64,000 nt of DNA from Mycolicibacterium goodii (GTDB lineage: Bacteria; Actinomycetota; Actinomycetes; Mycobacteriales; Mycobacteriaceae): positions 2,170,001 to 2,234,000 of the forward strand of contig NZ_CP092364.2 in NCBI RefSeq assembly GCF_022370755.2, read 5' to 3'. The number at the start of each line of letters is the position of its first letter. The stretch's first letter is position 1. Both the position numbers and the translations under genes were made by a program. Below the pieces are notes generated by a model that worked only from the letters and a program-made list of their open reading frames with translations, did no database searches and was not told the origin of the DNA. Shown here piece after piece: positions 1 to 10,836 of this stretch.

Positions 1-1
1 C

Positions 2-481
2 GGCAATCTCGACTCCGCGAACATCGCCGCGGCCGCGGTGCCGATGATCGGACCCGGGCTCACGGTGACGGTCACCGATCCCGGTGCATCCCGTGACCTC
101 AGCGACGTGTCCAAGCAGCGGGTCGCGGGCAGCCAGCAGGTCATCCTCGACCGTGACCTGCAACTGGTGGTCAACTCGCTGTGGGCCAGTGGCGCGGAGG
201 CGATCTCGGTCGGCGGTGTGCGCGTCGGGGCCGGGGTCACCATTCGGCAGGCCGGTGGCGGGATTCTGGTCGACAATCAACCGATCACCAGTCCGTATGT
301 CATCGTCGCCATCGGCCCTCCCAATGCGATGGCCCAGGTGTTCGACCGGAGCCCGGCGTTGCAGCGGCTGCGGCTGCTGGAGACGTCATACGGCGCCGGT
401 GTGAACGTGAGCACCGGCGACGGCCTGAACGTGCCCGCAGTCGCGGTGCGAGATGTCAACTTCGCCAAGCAGATCGGATAG
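2..481 (+). CDS. DUF881 family protein, 3' part (5' end outside window)
   Basis: The reading frame is open from the first bases of the window, so the start and any N-terminal membrane anchor lie upstream. The visible 159 residues contain the DUF881 hallmarks: a [12 protein letters not shown] strand, a conserved block reading [20 protein letters not shown], and [11 protein letters not shown] near the end. DUF881 proteins are usually membrane-anchored with an extracytoplasmic domain and have no established biochemical activity. A small-basic-protein gene and a second DUF881 gene follow, the arrangement of Rv1823-Rv1825. Family assignment is secure; function is unknown. Confidence 0.88.
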   Translation, partial: GNLDSANIAAAAVPMIGPGLTVTVTDPGASRDLSDVSKQRVAGSQQVILDRDLQLVVNSLWASGAEAISVGGVRVGAGVTIRQAGGGILVDNQPITSPYVIVAIGPPNAMAQVFDRSPALQRLRLLETSYGAGVNVSTGDGLNVPAVAVRDVNFAKQIG

Positions 482-510
482 CAGTGGGTAGAACGGGATT
501 GACGAACTAG

Positions 511-843
511 ATGATAGGGATCGTTGCGCTTGTCGTCGGTATCGTCCTCGGGCTGGTGTTCCGCCCCGACGTGCCGGAGGTCGTCGAGCCGTACCTGCCC
601 ATCGCCGTGGTCGCGGCGCTCGATGCCGTGTTCGGCGGGCTGCGGGCCTATCTGGAGGGCATCTTCGACTCCAAGGTGTTCGTGGTGTCGTTCGTGTTCA
701 ACGTGCTGGTGGCGGCGTTGATCGTGTACCTCGGCGACCAGCTCGGGGTGGGCACGCAGTTGTCTACCGCGATCATCGTGGTGCTGGGAATCCGAATCTT
801 CGGAAACGCCGCGGCGTTGCGGCGCAGACTGTTCGGAGCATGA
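511..843 (+). CDS. sbp: small basic protein (Sbp / DUF1290 family), membrane protein
   Basis: This 110-residue protein is almost entirely hydrophobic. It has a first membrane segment at residues 1-16, a PDVPEVVEPYLPIAVVAALDAVFGG-type central block that typifies the family, and two further membrane segments at about 53-72 and 80-97. The C-terminus is basic (RRRL). The gene lies between two DUF881 genes, 29 nt after the first, and is syntenic with Rv1824. The same trio sits near division or cell-envelope genes in many Gram-positive bacteria. A role in envelope or division is inference from that context; no activity is known. Confidence 0.85.
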   Translation: MIGIVALVVGIVLGLVFRPDVPEVVEPYLPIAVVAALDAVFGGLRAYLEGIFDSKVFVVSFVFNVLVAALIVYLGDQLGVGTQLSTAIIVVLGIRIFGNAAALRRRLFGA

Positions 844-871
844 GATTCGGACAACATCCGGAAATGCCGAT

Positions 872-1711
872 ATGAGTGAGAACCAGCCCCCCGAGCAGCC
901 GACCCCTGCACCGTCCGGTCGCGGTGTCGAACATCACGGTCGCCACGAGATGCCCGAGTCCGCGTCGCGGTGGCGGATCTTCGGCCGCGATCTCGGCCTC
1001 GCGCCGCGGAGCCGCTCGCAGTTGCTCTTCGGTGCGCTCGGCGTGCTGCTGTGCCTGCTGCTCGGCGTGGCGATCGTCACGCAGGTGCGCCAGAACGAAT
1101 CCGGCGATTCGTTGGAGACCGCGCGACCGGCGGACCTGCTGGTGTTGCTCGATTCTCTGCAGCAACGCGAGGCGTCGCTCAACACAGAGGTGGCCGAGCT
1201 GCAGCGCACACTGCAGGAACTGCGGGCGTCGGGGACCAGCGACCAGGCCGCCATCGAGAGTGCCCAGGCGCGCCTGGCCGCGCTGTCGATCCAGATCGGC
1301 ACCGTCGCCGCCACGGGTCCCGGCGTCACGCTGACGATCACCGACACGGGGCCCGGGGTGTCGGCCGAAACCATGCTCGACGTGATCAACGAGTTGCGCG
1401 CGGCGGGTGCCGAGGCCATCGAGATCCGCGGTGGCGGTGACCAGCAGAGTGCGGTCCGCGTCGGCGTGGACACCTGGATCGCCGGGGCCCCCGGTGAGCT
1501 GACCGTCGACGACATCGCGGTGCGTCCGCCCTATTCGGTTATCGCCATTGGGGATCCGCCGACGCTGGCCGCTGCCATGAACATCCCCGGCGGGGCGATG
1601 GACAGCGTCAAGCGGGTCGGCGGCACGATGGTGATACAACAAGCCGAGCAGGTCGACGTCACCGCCTTGCGGCAACCGAAACCGCGCCAATACGCTCAGC
1701 CCGTCAAATGA
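872..1711 (+). CDS. DUF881 family membrane-anchored protein
   Basis: This 279-residue protein resembles Rv1825. A polar N-terminal tail of about 45 residues precedes one strong membrane helix (about residues 50-69, LLFGALGVLLCLLLGVAIVT). A coiled-coil stretch at about 90-125 follows (LLDSLQQREASLNTEVAELQRTLQEL). The DUF881 domain occupies the rest, with TGPGVTLTITDTGPGV, INELRAAGAEAIEIRGG and PPYSVIAIGDPPTLAAAM. The topology is N-in with an extracytoplasmic C-terminal domain. The ATG start sits 28 nt after sbp. gcvH follows after 21 nt, so the glycine-cleavage H gene may be cotranscribed with this cluster. Function is not established. Confidence 0.88.
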   Translation: MSENQPPEQPTPAPSGRGVEHHGRHEMPESASRWRIFGRDLGLAPRSRSQLLFGALGVLLCLLLGVAIVTQVRQNESGDSLETARPADLLVLLDSLQQREASLNTEVAELQRTLQELRASGTSDQAAIESAQARLAALSIQIGTVAATGPGVTLTITDTGPGVSAETMLDVINELRAAGAEAIEIRGGGDQQSAVRVGVDTWIAGAPGELTVDDIAVRPPYSVIAIGDPPTLAAAMNIPGGAMDSVKRVGGTMVIQQAEQVDVTALRQPKPRQYAQPVK

Positions 1712-1732
1712 CTCGGACCGATAAGGAGCGCC

Positions 1733-2128
1733 GTGAGCGAGATCCCAGCCGACCTGTACTACACCTCCGAGCACGAGTGGGTGTTGCGCACCGGTGACGA
1801 CACGGTGCGCGTCGGCATCACCGACTACGCACAGTCCGCTCTCGGCGACGTGGTGTTCGTGCAGCTGCCCGACGTCGGCGCGGAACTCGCGGCGGGCGAC
1901 GCGTTCGGCGAGGTCGAATCCACCAAGTCGGTGTCGGATCTCTACGCGCCGGTCACCGCGAAAGTCGTTGCCGTCAACGGTGATCTGGAAAGCAGCCCCG
2001 AGCTGGTCAACTCGGATCCCTACGGCGAGGGCTGGCTCGTCGACCTGCAGCTGGAGACGGGCACGCTGGACGCGGCGCTCGATGGTTTGCTGGACGCGGA
2101 GGGCTACCGCGCAGTCGTCACCGAGTAA
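1733..2128 (+). CDS. gcvH: glycine cleavage system H protein
   Basis: GcvH carries the aminomethyl group on a lipoyl arm between the P, T and L proteins of the glycine cleavage complex in the cytoplasm. The 131-residue protein has the full lipoyl domain. The lipoylated lysine is Lys65 in the motif ESTKSVSD, preceded by the typical YTSEHEWV and [16 protein letters not shown] blocks. The GTG start at 1733 is supported by an AAGGAG ribosome-binding site at 1722-1727. garA follows. gcvP lies 3.4 kb downstream under separate glycine-riboswitch control, and gcvT is not in the window. Confidence 0.97.
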   Translation: MSEIPADLYYTSEHEWVLRTGDDTVRVGITDYAQSALGDVVFVQLPDVGAELAAGDAFGEVESTKSVSDLYAPVTAKVVAVNGDLESSPELVNSDPYGEGWLVDLQLETGTLDAALDGLLDAEGYRAVVTE

Positions 2129-2302
2129 CGAATTGTTAGGGTTTTGCACGACCGGATCGACCGTGCCCGGCGCGCAGCATCCACCCCATGGATCCGGCGG
2201 TGGTGAGTACAGCGACGCCCATTGCGCGGTACGGTCAACGTTAGACCGGCGACGGCCCAGGCCCCGTCGGGCAACGCCACAGCAGCCAGTGAGGAGCAGC
2301 GG

Positions 2303-2779
2303 GTGACGGACAAAGACAGCAATTTGGGGGCGGACCAGTCGGAGGATGTGACGGTAGAGACCACATCGGTCTTCCGCGCTGACTTCCTCAACGAACTGGA
2401 TGCCCCCGCCGCGGCGGGTACCGAAGGCGCCGTCTCCGGTGTCGAGGGCCTGCCCTCGGGGTCGGCTTTGCTTGTCGTCAAGCGTGGACCGAATGCGGGG
2501 TCACGTTTCCTTCTCGACCAGCCGACCACGTCGGCGGGCCGGCACCCCGACAGCGACATCTTCCTCGACGACGTCACCGTGAGCCGTCGGCACGCGGAGT
2601 TCCGGTTGGAGGGCGGCGAGTTCCAGGTGGTTGACGTGGGCAGCCTCAACGGCACCTACGTCAACCGCGAACCGGTCGATTCGGCTGTGCTCGCCAATGG
2701 CGACGAAGTGCAGATCGGCAAGTTCCGTCTGGTGTTCTTGACCGGGCCCAAGTCCGACGACAGCGGCTCGAACGCCTGA
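2303..2779 (+). CDS. garA: GarA, FHA-domain regulator of 2-oxoglutarate metabolism
   Basis: GarA is a small cytoplasmic FHA protein. In mycobacteria it inhibits 2-oxoglutarate dehydrogenase and NAD-glutamate dehydrogenase and activates glutamate synthase until phosphorylated by PknG or PknB. The protein has 158 residues when started at GTG 2303, which has GAGGAG at 2291-2296; an upstream in-frame start at 2222 would add 27 unconserved residues. The N-terminal phospho-motif ETTSVF (Thr20/Thr21 here) is intact. The FHA domain spans about residues 60-135, with [21 protein letters not shown] and GSLNGTYVN supplying the phosphothreonine-binding Arg, Ser, His and Asn. The 174-nt gap after gcvH leaves room for its own promoter. 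Confidence 0.96.
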   Translation: MTDKDSNLGADQSEDVTVETTSVFRADFLNELDAPAAAGTEGAVSGVEGLPSGSALLVVKRGPNAGSRFLLDQPTTSAGRHPDSDIFLDDVTVSRRHAEFRLEGGEFQVVDVGSLNGTYVNREPVDSAVLANGDEVQIGKFRLVFLTGPKSDDSGSNA

Positions 2780-2814
2780 CCCATGGCGGCGATGAGCGCC
2801 TGCGCGAAGAGCCG

Positions 2815-3567
2815 ATGACCCAGCCGGACAGATCAGCACCAACCGGGATGTCGATCGGTGCGGTCCTCGACCTGCTCCGAGCCGACTTCCCGGACGTGAC
2901 CATCTCCAAGATCCGGTTCCTGGAGGCCGAAGGTCTGGTGACCCCGGAGCGCACCGCATCGGGGTACCGGCGGTTCACCGCATACGACTGCGCCCGGCTG
3001 CGGTTCATCCTCACCGCGCAACGCGATCAGTACCTGCCGCTCAAGGTCATCAAGGCGCAACTGGATGCGCTGCCCGACGGTGAACTGCCCCAGACCGGAT
3101 CCGCGTATGCGGTGCCGCGTCTGGTGCCGGTGTCCGCGGACCACACGGCCGAGGCGCCCGACGGGTCGCGGGCGGCATCCGGTATGGCGCCCACCCAGGT
3201 TCGGCTCTCGCGCGAGGATCTGCTTGAGCGCTCGGGCGTCGATGAGGCGTTGCTGAGCGCACTGATCAAGAACGGCGTGATCACCACCGGCAAGGGCGGT
3301 CTGTTCGACGAGCACTCGGTGGTGATCGCCCAGTGCGCCAAGGCGCTCGAGGACTACGGGGTCGAACCCCGGCATCTGCGGGCGTTCCGGTCCGCCGCAG
3401 ACCGCCAGTCCGATCTCATCGCGCAGATCGCCGGACCGGTGGTCAAGGCCGGTAAAGCCGGTGCCCGTGACCGCGCCGACGATCTGGCGCGCGAAGTGGC
3501 CGCCCTGGCGATCACACTTCACACCTCGCTCATCAAGTCAGCCGTACGCGACGTTCTGGATCGCTGA
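2815..3567 (+). CDS. MerR family transcriptional regulator (Rv1828-like)
   Basis: This 250-residue protein has an N-terminal MerR winged-helix domain at about residues 10-82 ([16 protein letters not shown] followed by [17 protein letters not shown]). A proline/alanine-rich linker is followed by a C-terminal domain (about 125-250) containing a second helix-turn-helix-like stretch and a helical region that probably dimerises. No metal-binding cysteine cluster is visible, so it is not a classical metal sensor. It starts 35 nt after garA, as in M. tuberculosis. Family assignment is firm; the effector and regulon cannot be read from sequence. Confidence 0.9.
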   Translation: MTQPDRSAPTGMSIGAVLDLLRADFPDVTISKIRFLEAEGLVTPERTASGYRRFTAYDCARLRFILTAQRDQYLPLKVIKAQLDALPDGELPQTGSAYAVPRLVPVSADHTAEAPDGSRAASGMAPTQVRLSREDLLERSGVDEALLSALIKNGVITTGKGGLFDEHSVVIAQCAKALEDYGVEPRHLRAFRSAADRQSDLIAQIAGPVVKAGKAGARDRADDLAREVAALAITLHTSLIKSAVRDVLDR

Positions 3568-3663
3568 GGATTAGACTCGATTTCGGCGGCTTGGTCGTCA
3601 TCGTCAGGTCCGCTTCGAAGAGTCACGGACGAAACAGCACAGCGGTGCGGAGGGTAGGCACAG

Positions 3664-4158
3664 ATGGCTGAGGTTCGGGTGGTCGGCATTCGTGTGGAGC
3701 AGCCGCAGAACCAGCCGGTACTGCTGCTGCGCGAATCCAACGGCGACCGTTACCTGCCGATTTGGATCGGGCAGTCGGAGGCGGCTGCGATCGCGCTGGA
3801 ACAGCAGGGCGTCGAGCCCGCCCGGCCGTTGACCCACGATCTGATCCGAGACCTCATTGCGGCGTTGGGACATTCACTCAAAGAGGTGCGCATCGTCGAC
3901 CTTCAGGAAGGCACGTTCTACGCCGACCTGATCTTCGACCGCGACATCAAGGTTTCGGCACGGCCATCGGATTCGGTGGCGATCGCGCTGCGAGTGGGCG
4001 TCCCGATCTACGTCGAAGAGGCGGTGCTGGCCGAGGCCGGCCTGCTGATCCCGGACGAGAACGACGAGGAGGCCTCCGGGACCGTCCGCGAGGACGAGGT
4101 CGAGAAGTTCAAGGAGTTCCTCGACAGCGTGTCGCCGGACGATTTCAAGGCCACCTGA
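3664..4158 (+). CDS. DUF151 bifunctional-nuclease-domain protein
   Basis: This 164-residue acidic cytoplasmic protein belongs to the DUF151/BFN family (Rv1829-like). Diagnostic blocks are LLLRESNGDRYLPIWIGQSE, AAIALEQQGVEPARPLTHDL and the RPSDSVAIALRVGVPIYVEE stretch. The last 30 residues are strongly acidic. Plant members have been reported as dual-specificity nucleases; bacterial activity is not established, so the nuclease label is by family only. It lies between two MerR regulators, with 96 nt before it and about 250 nt after it. The start at 3664 follows a GGAGGGTAGGCACAG stretch that can serve as ribosome-binding site. Confidence 0.88.
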   Translation: MAEVRVVGIRVEQPQNQPVLLLRESNGDRYLPIWIGQSEAAAIALEQQGVEPARPLTHDLIRDLIAALGHSLKEVRIVDLQEGTFYADLIFDRDIKVSARPSDSVAIALRVGVPIYVEEAVLAEAGLLIPDENDEEASGTVREDEVEKFKEFLDSVSPDDFKAT

Positions 4159-4410
4159 CCGTCCGGACAAGCCGGTATTTCGCTGTAGTGCCGGGTAGGT
4201 CACGGATGCGTCTCAACTGCCCCTATCGCGTTCGACACGCGGTCGAGGTGGCATCCGAGGGGGATTCCGGCAGCCATACTTTTCACAGCAGCCAGCAGTC
4301 AGGCCCCGGCGGGAAGCGTATGCTCGACACATTCGAGCTTGAGGCAGACCGTTGCAGATTCGGTTGCTGCGACAGACGGCGGACGAGTTCGATCGGCGAG
4401 AGGATTCACA

Positions 4411-5025
4411 GTGGGTGACACGCCACGGCAGGGAGAGTTGGATCTGAACACAGGGGCAGAGCCCCCGGTCAGGCCGTCCAGCGAACCCGTGCAGGCAGGG
4501 TTGTTCCCCGACGATTCCGTACCCGACGAGCTCGTCGGGTACCGCGGTCCGAGCGCCTGCCAGATCGCGGGCATCACCTACCGGCAGCTGGATTACTGGG
4601 CCCGCACCTCGCTGGTCGTGCCGTCCATCCGCAGCGCGGCGGGCTCGGGCAGCCAGCGGCTCTACTCCTTCAAGGACATCCTGGTCCTCAAGATCGTCAA
4701 GCGACTTCTCGACACCGGGATCTCGCTGCACAACATCCGCGTCGCGGTCGATCACCTGCGCCAGCGCGGTGTGCAGGACCTCGCCAACATCACGCTGTTC
4801 TCCGACGGCACGACCGTCTACGAGTGCACATCCGCCGAAGAGGTCGTCGACCTGCTTCAGGGCGGTCAGGGCGTGTTCGGCATCGCGGTGTCCGGTGCGA
4901 TGCGGGAACTGACCGGTGCGATCGCCGACTTCCCCGGTGAGCGCGCCGACGGCGGCGAGTCGATCGCCGCGCCCGAGGACGAGCTGGCGTCACGACGCAA
5001 GAGCCGGGATCGCAAGATCGGCTGA
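4411..5025 (+). CDS. MerR family transcriptional regulator (Rv1830/ResR-like)
   Basis: This 204-residue protein has a MerR-type winged helix at about residues 45-115 (ITYRQLDYWARTSLVVPS, then GSQRLYSFKDILVLKIVKRLLD). A C-terminal regulatory part follows, with a predicted sheet around DGTTVYECTSAEEVVDLL. GTG 4411 is chosen because GAGAGG lies 7 nt upstream; the frame can be extended to TTG 4339 but without ribosome-binding site support. The position matches Rv1830, named ResR or McdR in the literature and implicated in growth control and antibiotic resilience of M. tuberculosis. Orthology is inferred from synteny. An intrinsic terminator follows at once. Confidence 0.9.
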   Translation: MGDTPRQGELDLNTGAEPPVRPSSEPVQAGLFPDDSVPDELVGYRGPSACQIAGITYRQLDYWARTSLVVPSIRSAAGSGSQRLYSFKDILVLKIVKRLLDTGISLHNIRVAVDHLRQRGVQDLANITLFSDGTTVYECTSAEEVVDLLQGGQGVFGIAVSGAMRELTGAIADFPGERADGGESIAAPEDELASRRKSRDRKIG

Positions 5026-5041
5026 CAGAGCACTGCACAAG

Positions 5042-5067
5042 GGGTCGCCCCCGGGGCGGCCCTTTTT
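5042..5067 (+). terminator. intrinsic terminator after the MerR gene
   Basis: A G/C hairpin (arms 5042-5049 and 5055-5062, with one G-U pair) is followed directly by five T residues at 5063-5067. It lies 17 nt after the MerR stop codon. Such a classical hairpin plus T-tract is uncommon in mycobacteria. It isolates the upstream regulator from the riboswitch-controlled gcvP unit. Confidence 0.8.
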
Positions 5068-5224
5068 CATGCGCTGTTCACGTTCTCACTGCCGCAATCA
5101 CTTTCGTGTGGCGAACCATCTGTTCGGGCACGTGTCGCAGGCCGTGCAACAGCGGATGCCGGGGGATGTGCGTCGCGACGGCGCCACGGCGTCGGCGTGG
5201 ACGACGCTCGATCTGATCGAGCGG

Positions 5225-5230
5225 TAGAAT
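5225..5230 (+). promoter_or_regulatory. candidate -10 element for the gcvP transcript
   Basis: TAGAAT at 5225-5230 lies about 20 nt upstream of the first riboswitch stem. This is the expected place for a sigma-A type -10 element, giving a transcript start near 5237. No convincing -35 element is visible. Assignment is inference from position and sequence. Confidence 0.5.
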
Positions 5231-5246
5231 TTGCAGCGCATCGACC

Positions 5247-5452
5247 TGTGCGGGAGAGTTCCGTGATCGCCAGTCACGGGCGCCGAAGGAGCAACACCTC
5301 TCCGTCAACCTCTCAGGCACCCAGGACCGCACCAGGCCACGATGCCTCTGGAAAGCGGCGCCGATGGCGCCCGCCCATGGGGAAAGGTCTGCCGGTGCGG
5401 GCCGAATCTCTCAGGCGCCCGATCGGGTCGACGACAGAGGGGGAGGGACAGT
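5247..5452 (+). promoter_or_regulatory. tandem glycine riboswitch upstream of gcvP
   Basis: Two consecutive glycine-aptamer-like units lie in the gcvP leader. The family-typical core CTCTCAGGC occurs twice, at 5310-5318 and 5408-5416. Each copy is preceded by a G/C-rich purine stretch (CGGGAGAG at 5251-5258 and GGGGAAAGG at 5390-5398). The two aptamers span roughly 5247-5345 and 5346-5452. Cooperative tandem glycine riboswitches switch on glycine cleavage genes when glycine is high. The protein-coding frame can be read back through this region to 5364, but that is the leader and not gene. No terminator hairpin with a T-tract follows, so control may act at translation or through Rho. Confidence 0.9.
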
Positions 5453-5516
5453 AGTACGACCAGTACGTCTGCGCCTCGACCTCTGCGGCCGAGCCGCGTG
5501 CCCACAGGGAGATCAC

Positions 5517-8357
<2,841 letters not shown>

Positions 8358-8380
8358 TGTTCCGGCGCTGATCGTCGGTC

Positions 8381-8425
8381 CCGGCCGGCGCCGTCACCAC
8401 ACACCGATGTGGCGGCGCCGGCCGG
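8381..8425. terminator. long hairpin between convergent gcvP and VWA gene
   Basis: A perfect 13-bp inverted repeat (8381-8393 and 8413-8425, CCGGCCGGCGCCG and its complement) can extend inward to about 17 pairs with one wobble. It lies between the ends of two convergent genes. There is no T-tract, so it is a mycobacterial-style hairpin terminator serving either strand. Confidence 0.6.
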
Positions 8426-8507
8426 AACCAGGCGGCGACATCAGGTGCCCGATTGCAGCAGCACGTCGGCACCGGTGTCCCGCTCTGCGCTCATCAGGTC
8501 CGGTCGG

Positions 8508-10790
8508 TCAGCCCAGCATCGTCGCGAGGGTGGTGACGAGTTCGGGTGCGGTCGAGCTCGGCAGGTTCACGTAGTTGCCTCGGCTCGCCTGCGTGACCGC
8601 CTCCCACGTCTCGCGGTCGGAATCGTCCCCGAAATCGATGACGTTGACCGCGACCGGGCGCGCGGGGTCGAACGTGCTGCGGATGAACTCCTGCAGGCCG
8701 GGTCCGTCGAGGCTGCGGTCGGTGTGCGGTCCGGTGGTGATCACCAGCACCGAGTTGCCGCGGCCTTCCACGAAATTGGCCATCGCCTCGTTGTAGACCA
8801 ACCGCAGCGTCGTGAACGACACCGCGCCGCCGCTGGAGGCGGACTGATCCTCGAGTGTGGAGTTCAGCACCTCGGAGCGGGCCCGCCCTTCGACCGGTTC
8901 GGCCATCGGGCCGATCGACACCTCGGACCGGCCTTCGGTGCCGTCGAACGTCCACAGCCCGACCTCGGAGGTCACCGGAAGTGCCTTGAGCCGGTTCGTG
9001 AGCGCCTCGACCACGTTCTGCAGGCGGGAACGGCCGCCCTCGTCGGTGGCCATCGACCGGTCCAGCATGATCGTCACCGCAGGGCTCGACACGGGCGTTG
9101 CCGTCGCGTTGGCGAGGGTGACGCGGGTCGACTGGTCACCGATCGACACCGGATTCGCGATCGGGCCGAAGTCGGTGACGTCGCTGTCCGGAGGCGTCGC
9201 GCCCTCGGCGCGGAACCCGGCCTTGGCGAGTTCGGCGAGCTGCTCGGGTTTGCGCAGATACCGGGCGAACTCGCTGGCGGCCGTGACCTGTTCCTGCTCC
9301 AGCCAGCTGCCGGACAGCAGCACCGTCGGGTAGTCCGCGACGGCCGTCGGGCCCTGGGGCAGCCAGCCCGCGAGCTTGGAACCGGCATCTTCGAGGGTGG
9401 CGGCCCGCTGGAACAGCTGCTGCTCGGTCGTCACCACCGCATGGACCGGCGCGGCGGCCGGGTCAGAGGCGTTGAGCATGGCGTCGAACGCGGTCGACAA
9501 CTCCGGGTCGTCGAGCTTGGGCTGCCCGTTGACCAACGTGCTCACGGCGCCCATGCCTGCGGTCGGCGGCGCACCCGAGGGGGCCGACGACACCGCGACG
9601 GCCTCGGCGGCCAGATACGCCGAGTCGCCGTTGTTGAGCTTCGGCAGCGCGAGTTTCAACGTGCCCCAGTTGGGCAGTCGCAGCTCGTCCATGGCGGCCA
9701 AATCCGTCTGCAGCTCCGACAGTTTCGCCCAGTCCTGCTGCCCCAGCGCGGTCTTGAGCTGGGGTGTCACCGCGAGCAGCACCGGTGAGGTGACCAGCGA
9801 GCGGCTGTCGCTGACGGTTTCGGCACCCGCGGTGGCCTCCAGCCGGGCCGAGCCGATCGAGCTCGACGGGATCCACAGGGCCGGGCGGTCACCGAGTTCG
9901 GACGGCCAGGTGTTGGCGAAACCGCTCACCACGCGGTCGGATTCGGCGGACTGCACGCGTACCTTGACGCAGCGGTCACCGACCGGGCTGGCGGACTGGT
10001 TGTACTGGTTCGCCAGCGACTCGATGTGCGTCGAGATGGTCGGATCCGCGATCACCGCGACGCCGAGTTCGCCTGCGACACATCGCGCGGCCGCGGTTTC
10101 GCTGCGGTCGGAGAGCGCGTCACCGAAGAACTTCCACAGGATCACCGCACCGACGAGGACGACCACGGACACCAGCGCGACGATCACGCCCACGCTGACA
10201 CCCCGCCGTCCGGACTCGACCGCGCGGTGGCTCCCGGTCCACTCGCCGTCCCAGTCGCCGCCACGATCGCGGCGGGGCCGTGACGGCGGGGGAGGTGTGC
10301 CACCCGCCGCGCTCAGCTTCGTGGTTTCGGCGTCATCGTCATCGGCGGTGAGGCCGGCATCGCGACCGCCACGCCGACGGTCAGCCCCACCGCTGTAGCC
10401 GTCGCGGTAGCCGTACTCGTCGCGCGAGTAGTCGTCCCGCGAGTAGTCATCGGAGTACTCGGCGTCGTACTCGGCATCGGAGTATTCAGGGTCGAAACCG
10501 CCGCCGTACCCATGCCGGTAATCGGTGTCGTACTCGTCGGCGTACTCGTCGACGTAATCGGAGTCCGAGTAATCCGTGTAGTCGCTGTCCGCGATCTTCT
10601 CGGGCTCGTCCGGTTCGTCGGCGTAGCGGTGCCGCCGGCGAGGGGTTGGCGGACCGGAACGGCCGATCCCCTCGAACACCTCGGTCGGGTAGTCCGGCGG
10701 ACCACCCTCACCCCCGCCGGCGCCCGGCCGGTTACCGAATTCCGGTTCGTCGGCTGCATCCTCGGGGTCGGGAATGCTGTGCCTGCCCAT
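8508..10790 (-). CDS. membrane-anchored solute-binding/VWA domain protein (Rv1836c-like)
   Basis: This 760-residue protein has a cytoplasmic N-terminal region of about 195 residues rich in Asp, Tyr and Glu (repeated DY, EY and SDD motifs at 68-135). One membrane helix follows (about 197-219), then a large extracytoplasmic part. Residues about 235-560 resemble an ABC solute-binding fold. The C-terminal 190 residues are a von Willebrand A domain beginning VTIMLDRSMATDEGG. The MIDAS motif reads DRSMA rather than DxSxS, so metal binding may be altered. It corresponds in position and layout to Rv1836c. A role in envelope assembly or protein interaction is inference. Confidence 0.85.
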   Translation of the reverse strand: MGRHSIPDPEDAADEPEFGNRPGAGGGEGGPPDYPTEVFEGIGRSGPPTPRRRHRYADEPDEPEKIADSDYTDYSDSDYVDEYADEYDTDYRHGYGGGFDPEYSDAEYDAEYSDDYSRDDYSRDEYGYRDGYSGGADRRRGGRDAGLTADDDDAETTKLSAAGGTPPPPSRPRRDRGGDWDGEWTGSHRAVESGRRGVSVGVIVALVSVVVLVGAVILWKFFGDALSDRSETAAARCVAGELGVAVIADPTISTHIESLANQYNQSASPVGDRCVKVRVQSAESDRVVSGFANTWPSELGDRPALWIPSSSIGSARLEATAGAETVSDSRSLVTSPVLLAVTPQLKTALGQQDWAKLSELQTDLAAMDELRLPNWGTLKLALPKLNNGDSAYLAAEAVAVSSAPSGAPPTAGMGAVSTLVNGQPKLDDPELSTAFDAMLNASDPAAAPVHAVVTTEQQLFQRAATLEDAGSKLAGWLPQGPTAVADYPTVLLSGSWLEQEQVTAASEFARYLRKPEQLAELAKAGFRAEGATPPDSDVTDFGPIANPVSIGDQSTRVTLANATATPVSSPAVTIMLDRSMATDEGGRSRLQNVVEALTNRLKALPVTSEVGLWTFDGTEGRSEVSIGPMAEPVEGRARSEVLNSTLEDQSASSGGAVSFTTLRLVYNEAMANFVEGRGNSVLVITTGPHTDRSLDGPGLQEFIRSTFDPARPVAVNVIDFGDDSDRETWEAVTQASRGNYVNLPSSTAPELVTTLATMLG

Positions 10791-10836
10791 TCCTAGCCCC
10801 TCGACTCGTCACTCAATCGGATCGGCCGCCGTCCAG

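Noticed and set aside
5069..5227. Possible small gene of 52 codons between the MerR gene and the riboswitch
   Set aside because: It starts inside or just after the terminator, has no ribosome-binding site, and its end overlaps the candidate -10 element. M. tuberculosis has a hypothetical gene near here (Rv1831), but I see no convincing protein features.
5364..5516. N-terminal extension of gcvP to 5364
   Set aside because: These bases are the second glycine aptamer and leader. The conserved protein starts at GTG 5517 with a good ribosome-binding site.
8409..9788. Long plus-strand frame opposite the VWA gene
   Set aside because: High-GC antisense frame with Arg/Gly/His-rich composition and no motif. 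The minus-strand protein has clear domain structure.
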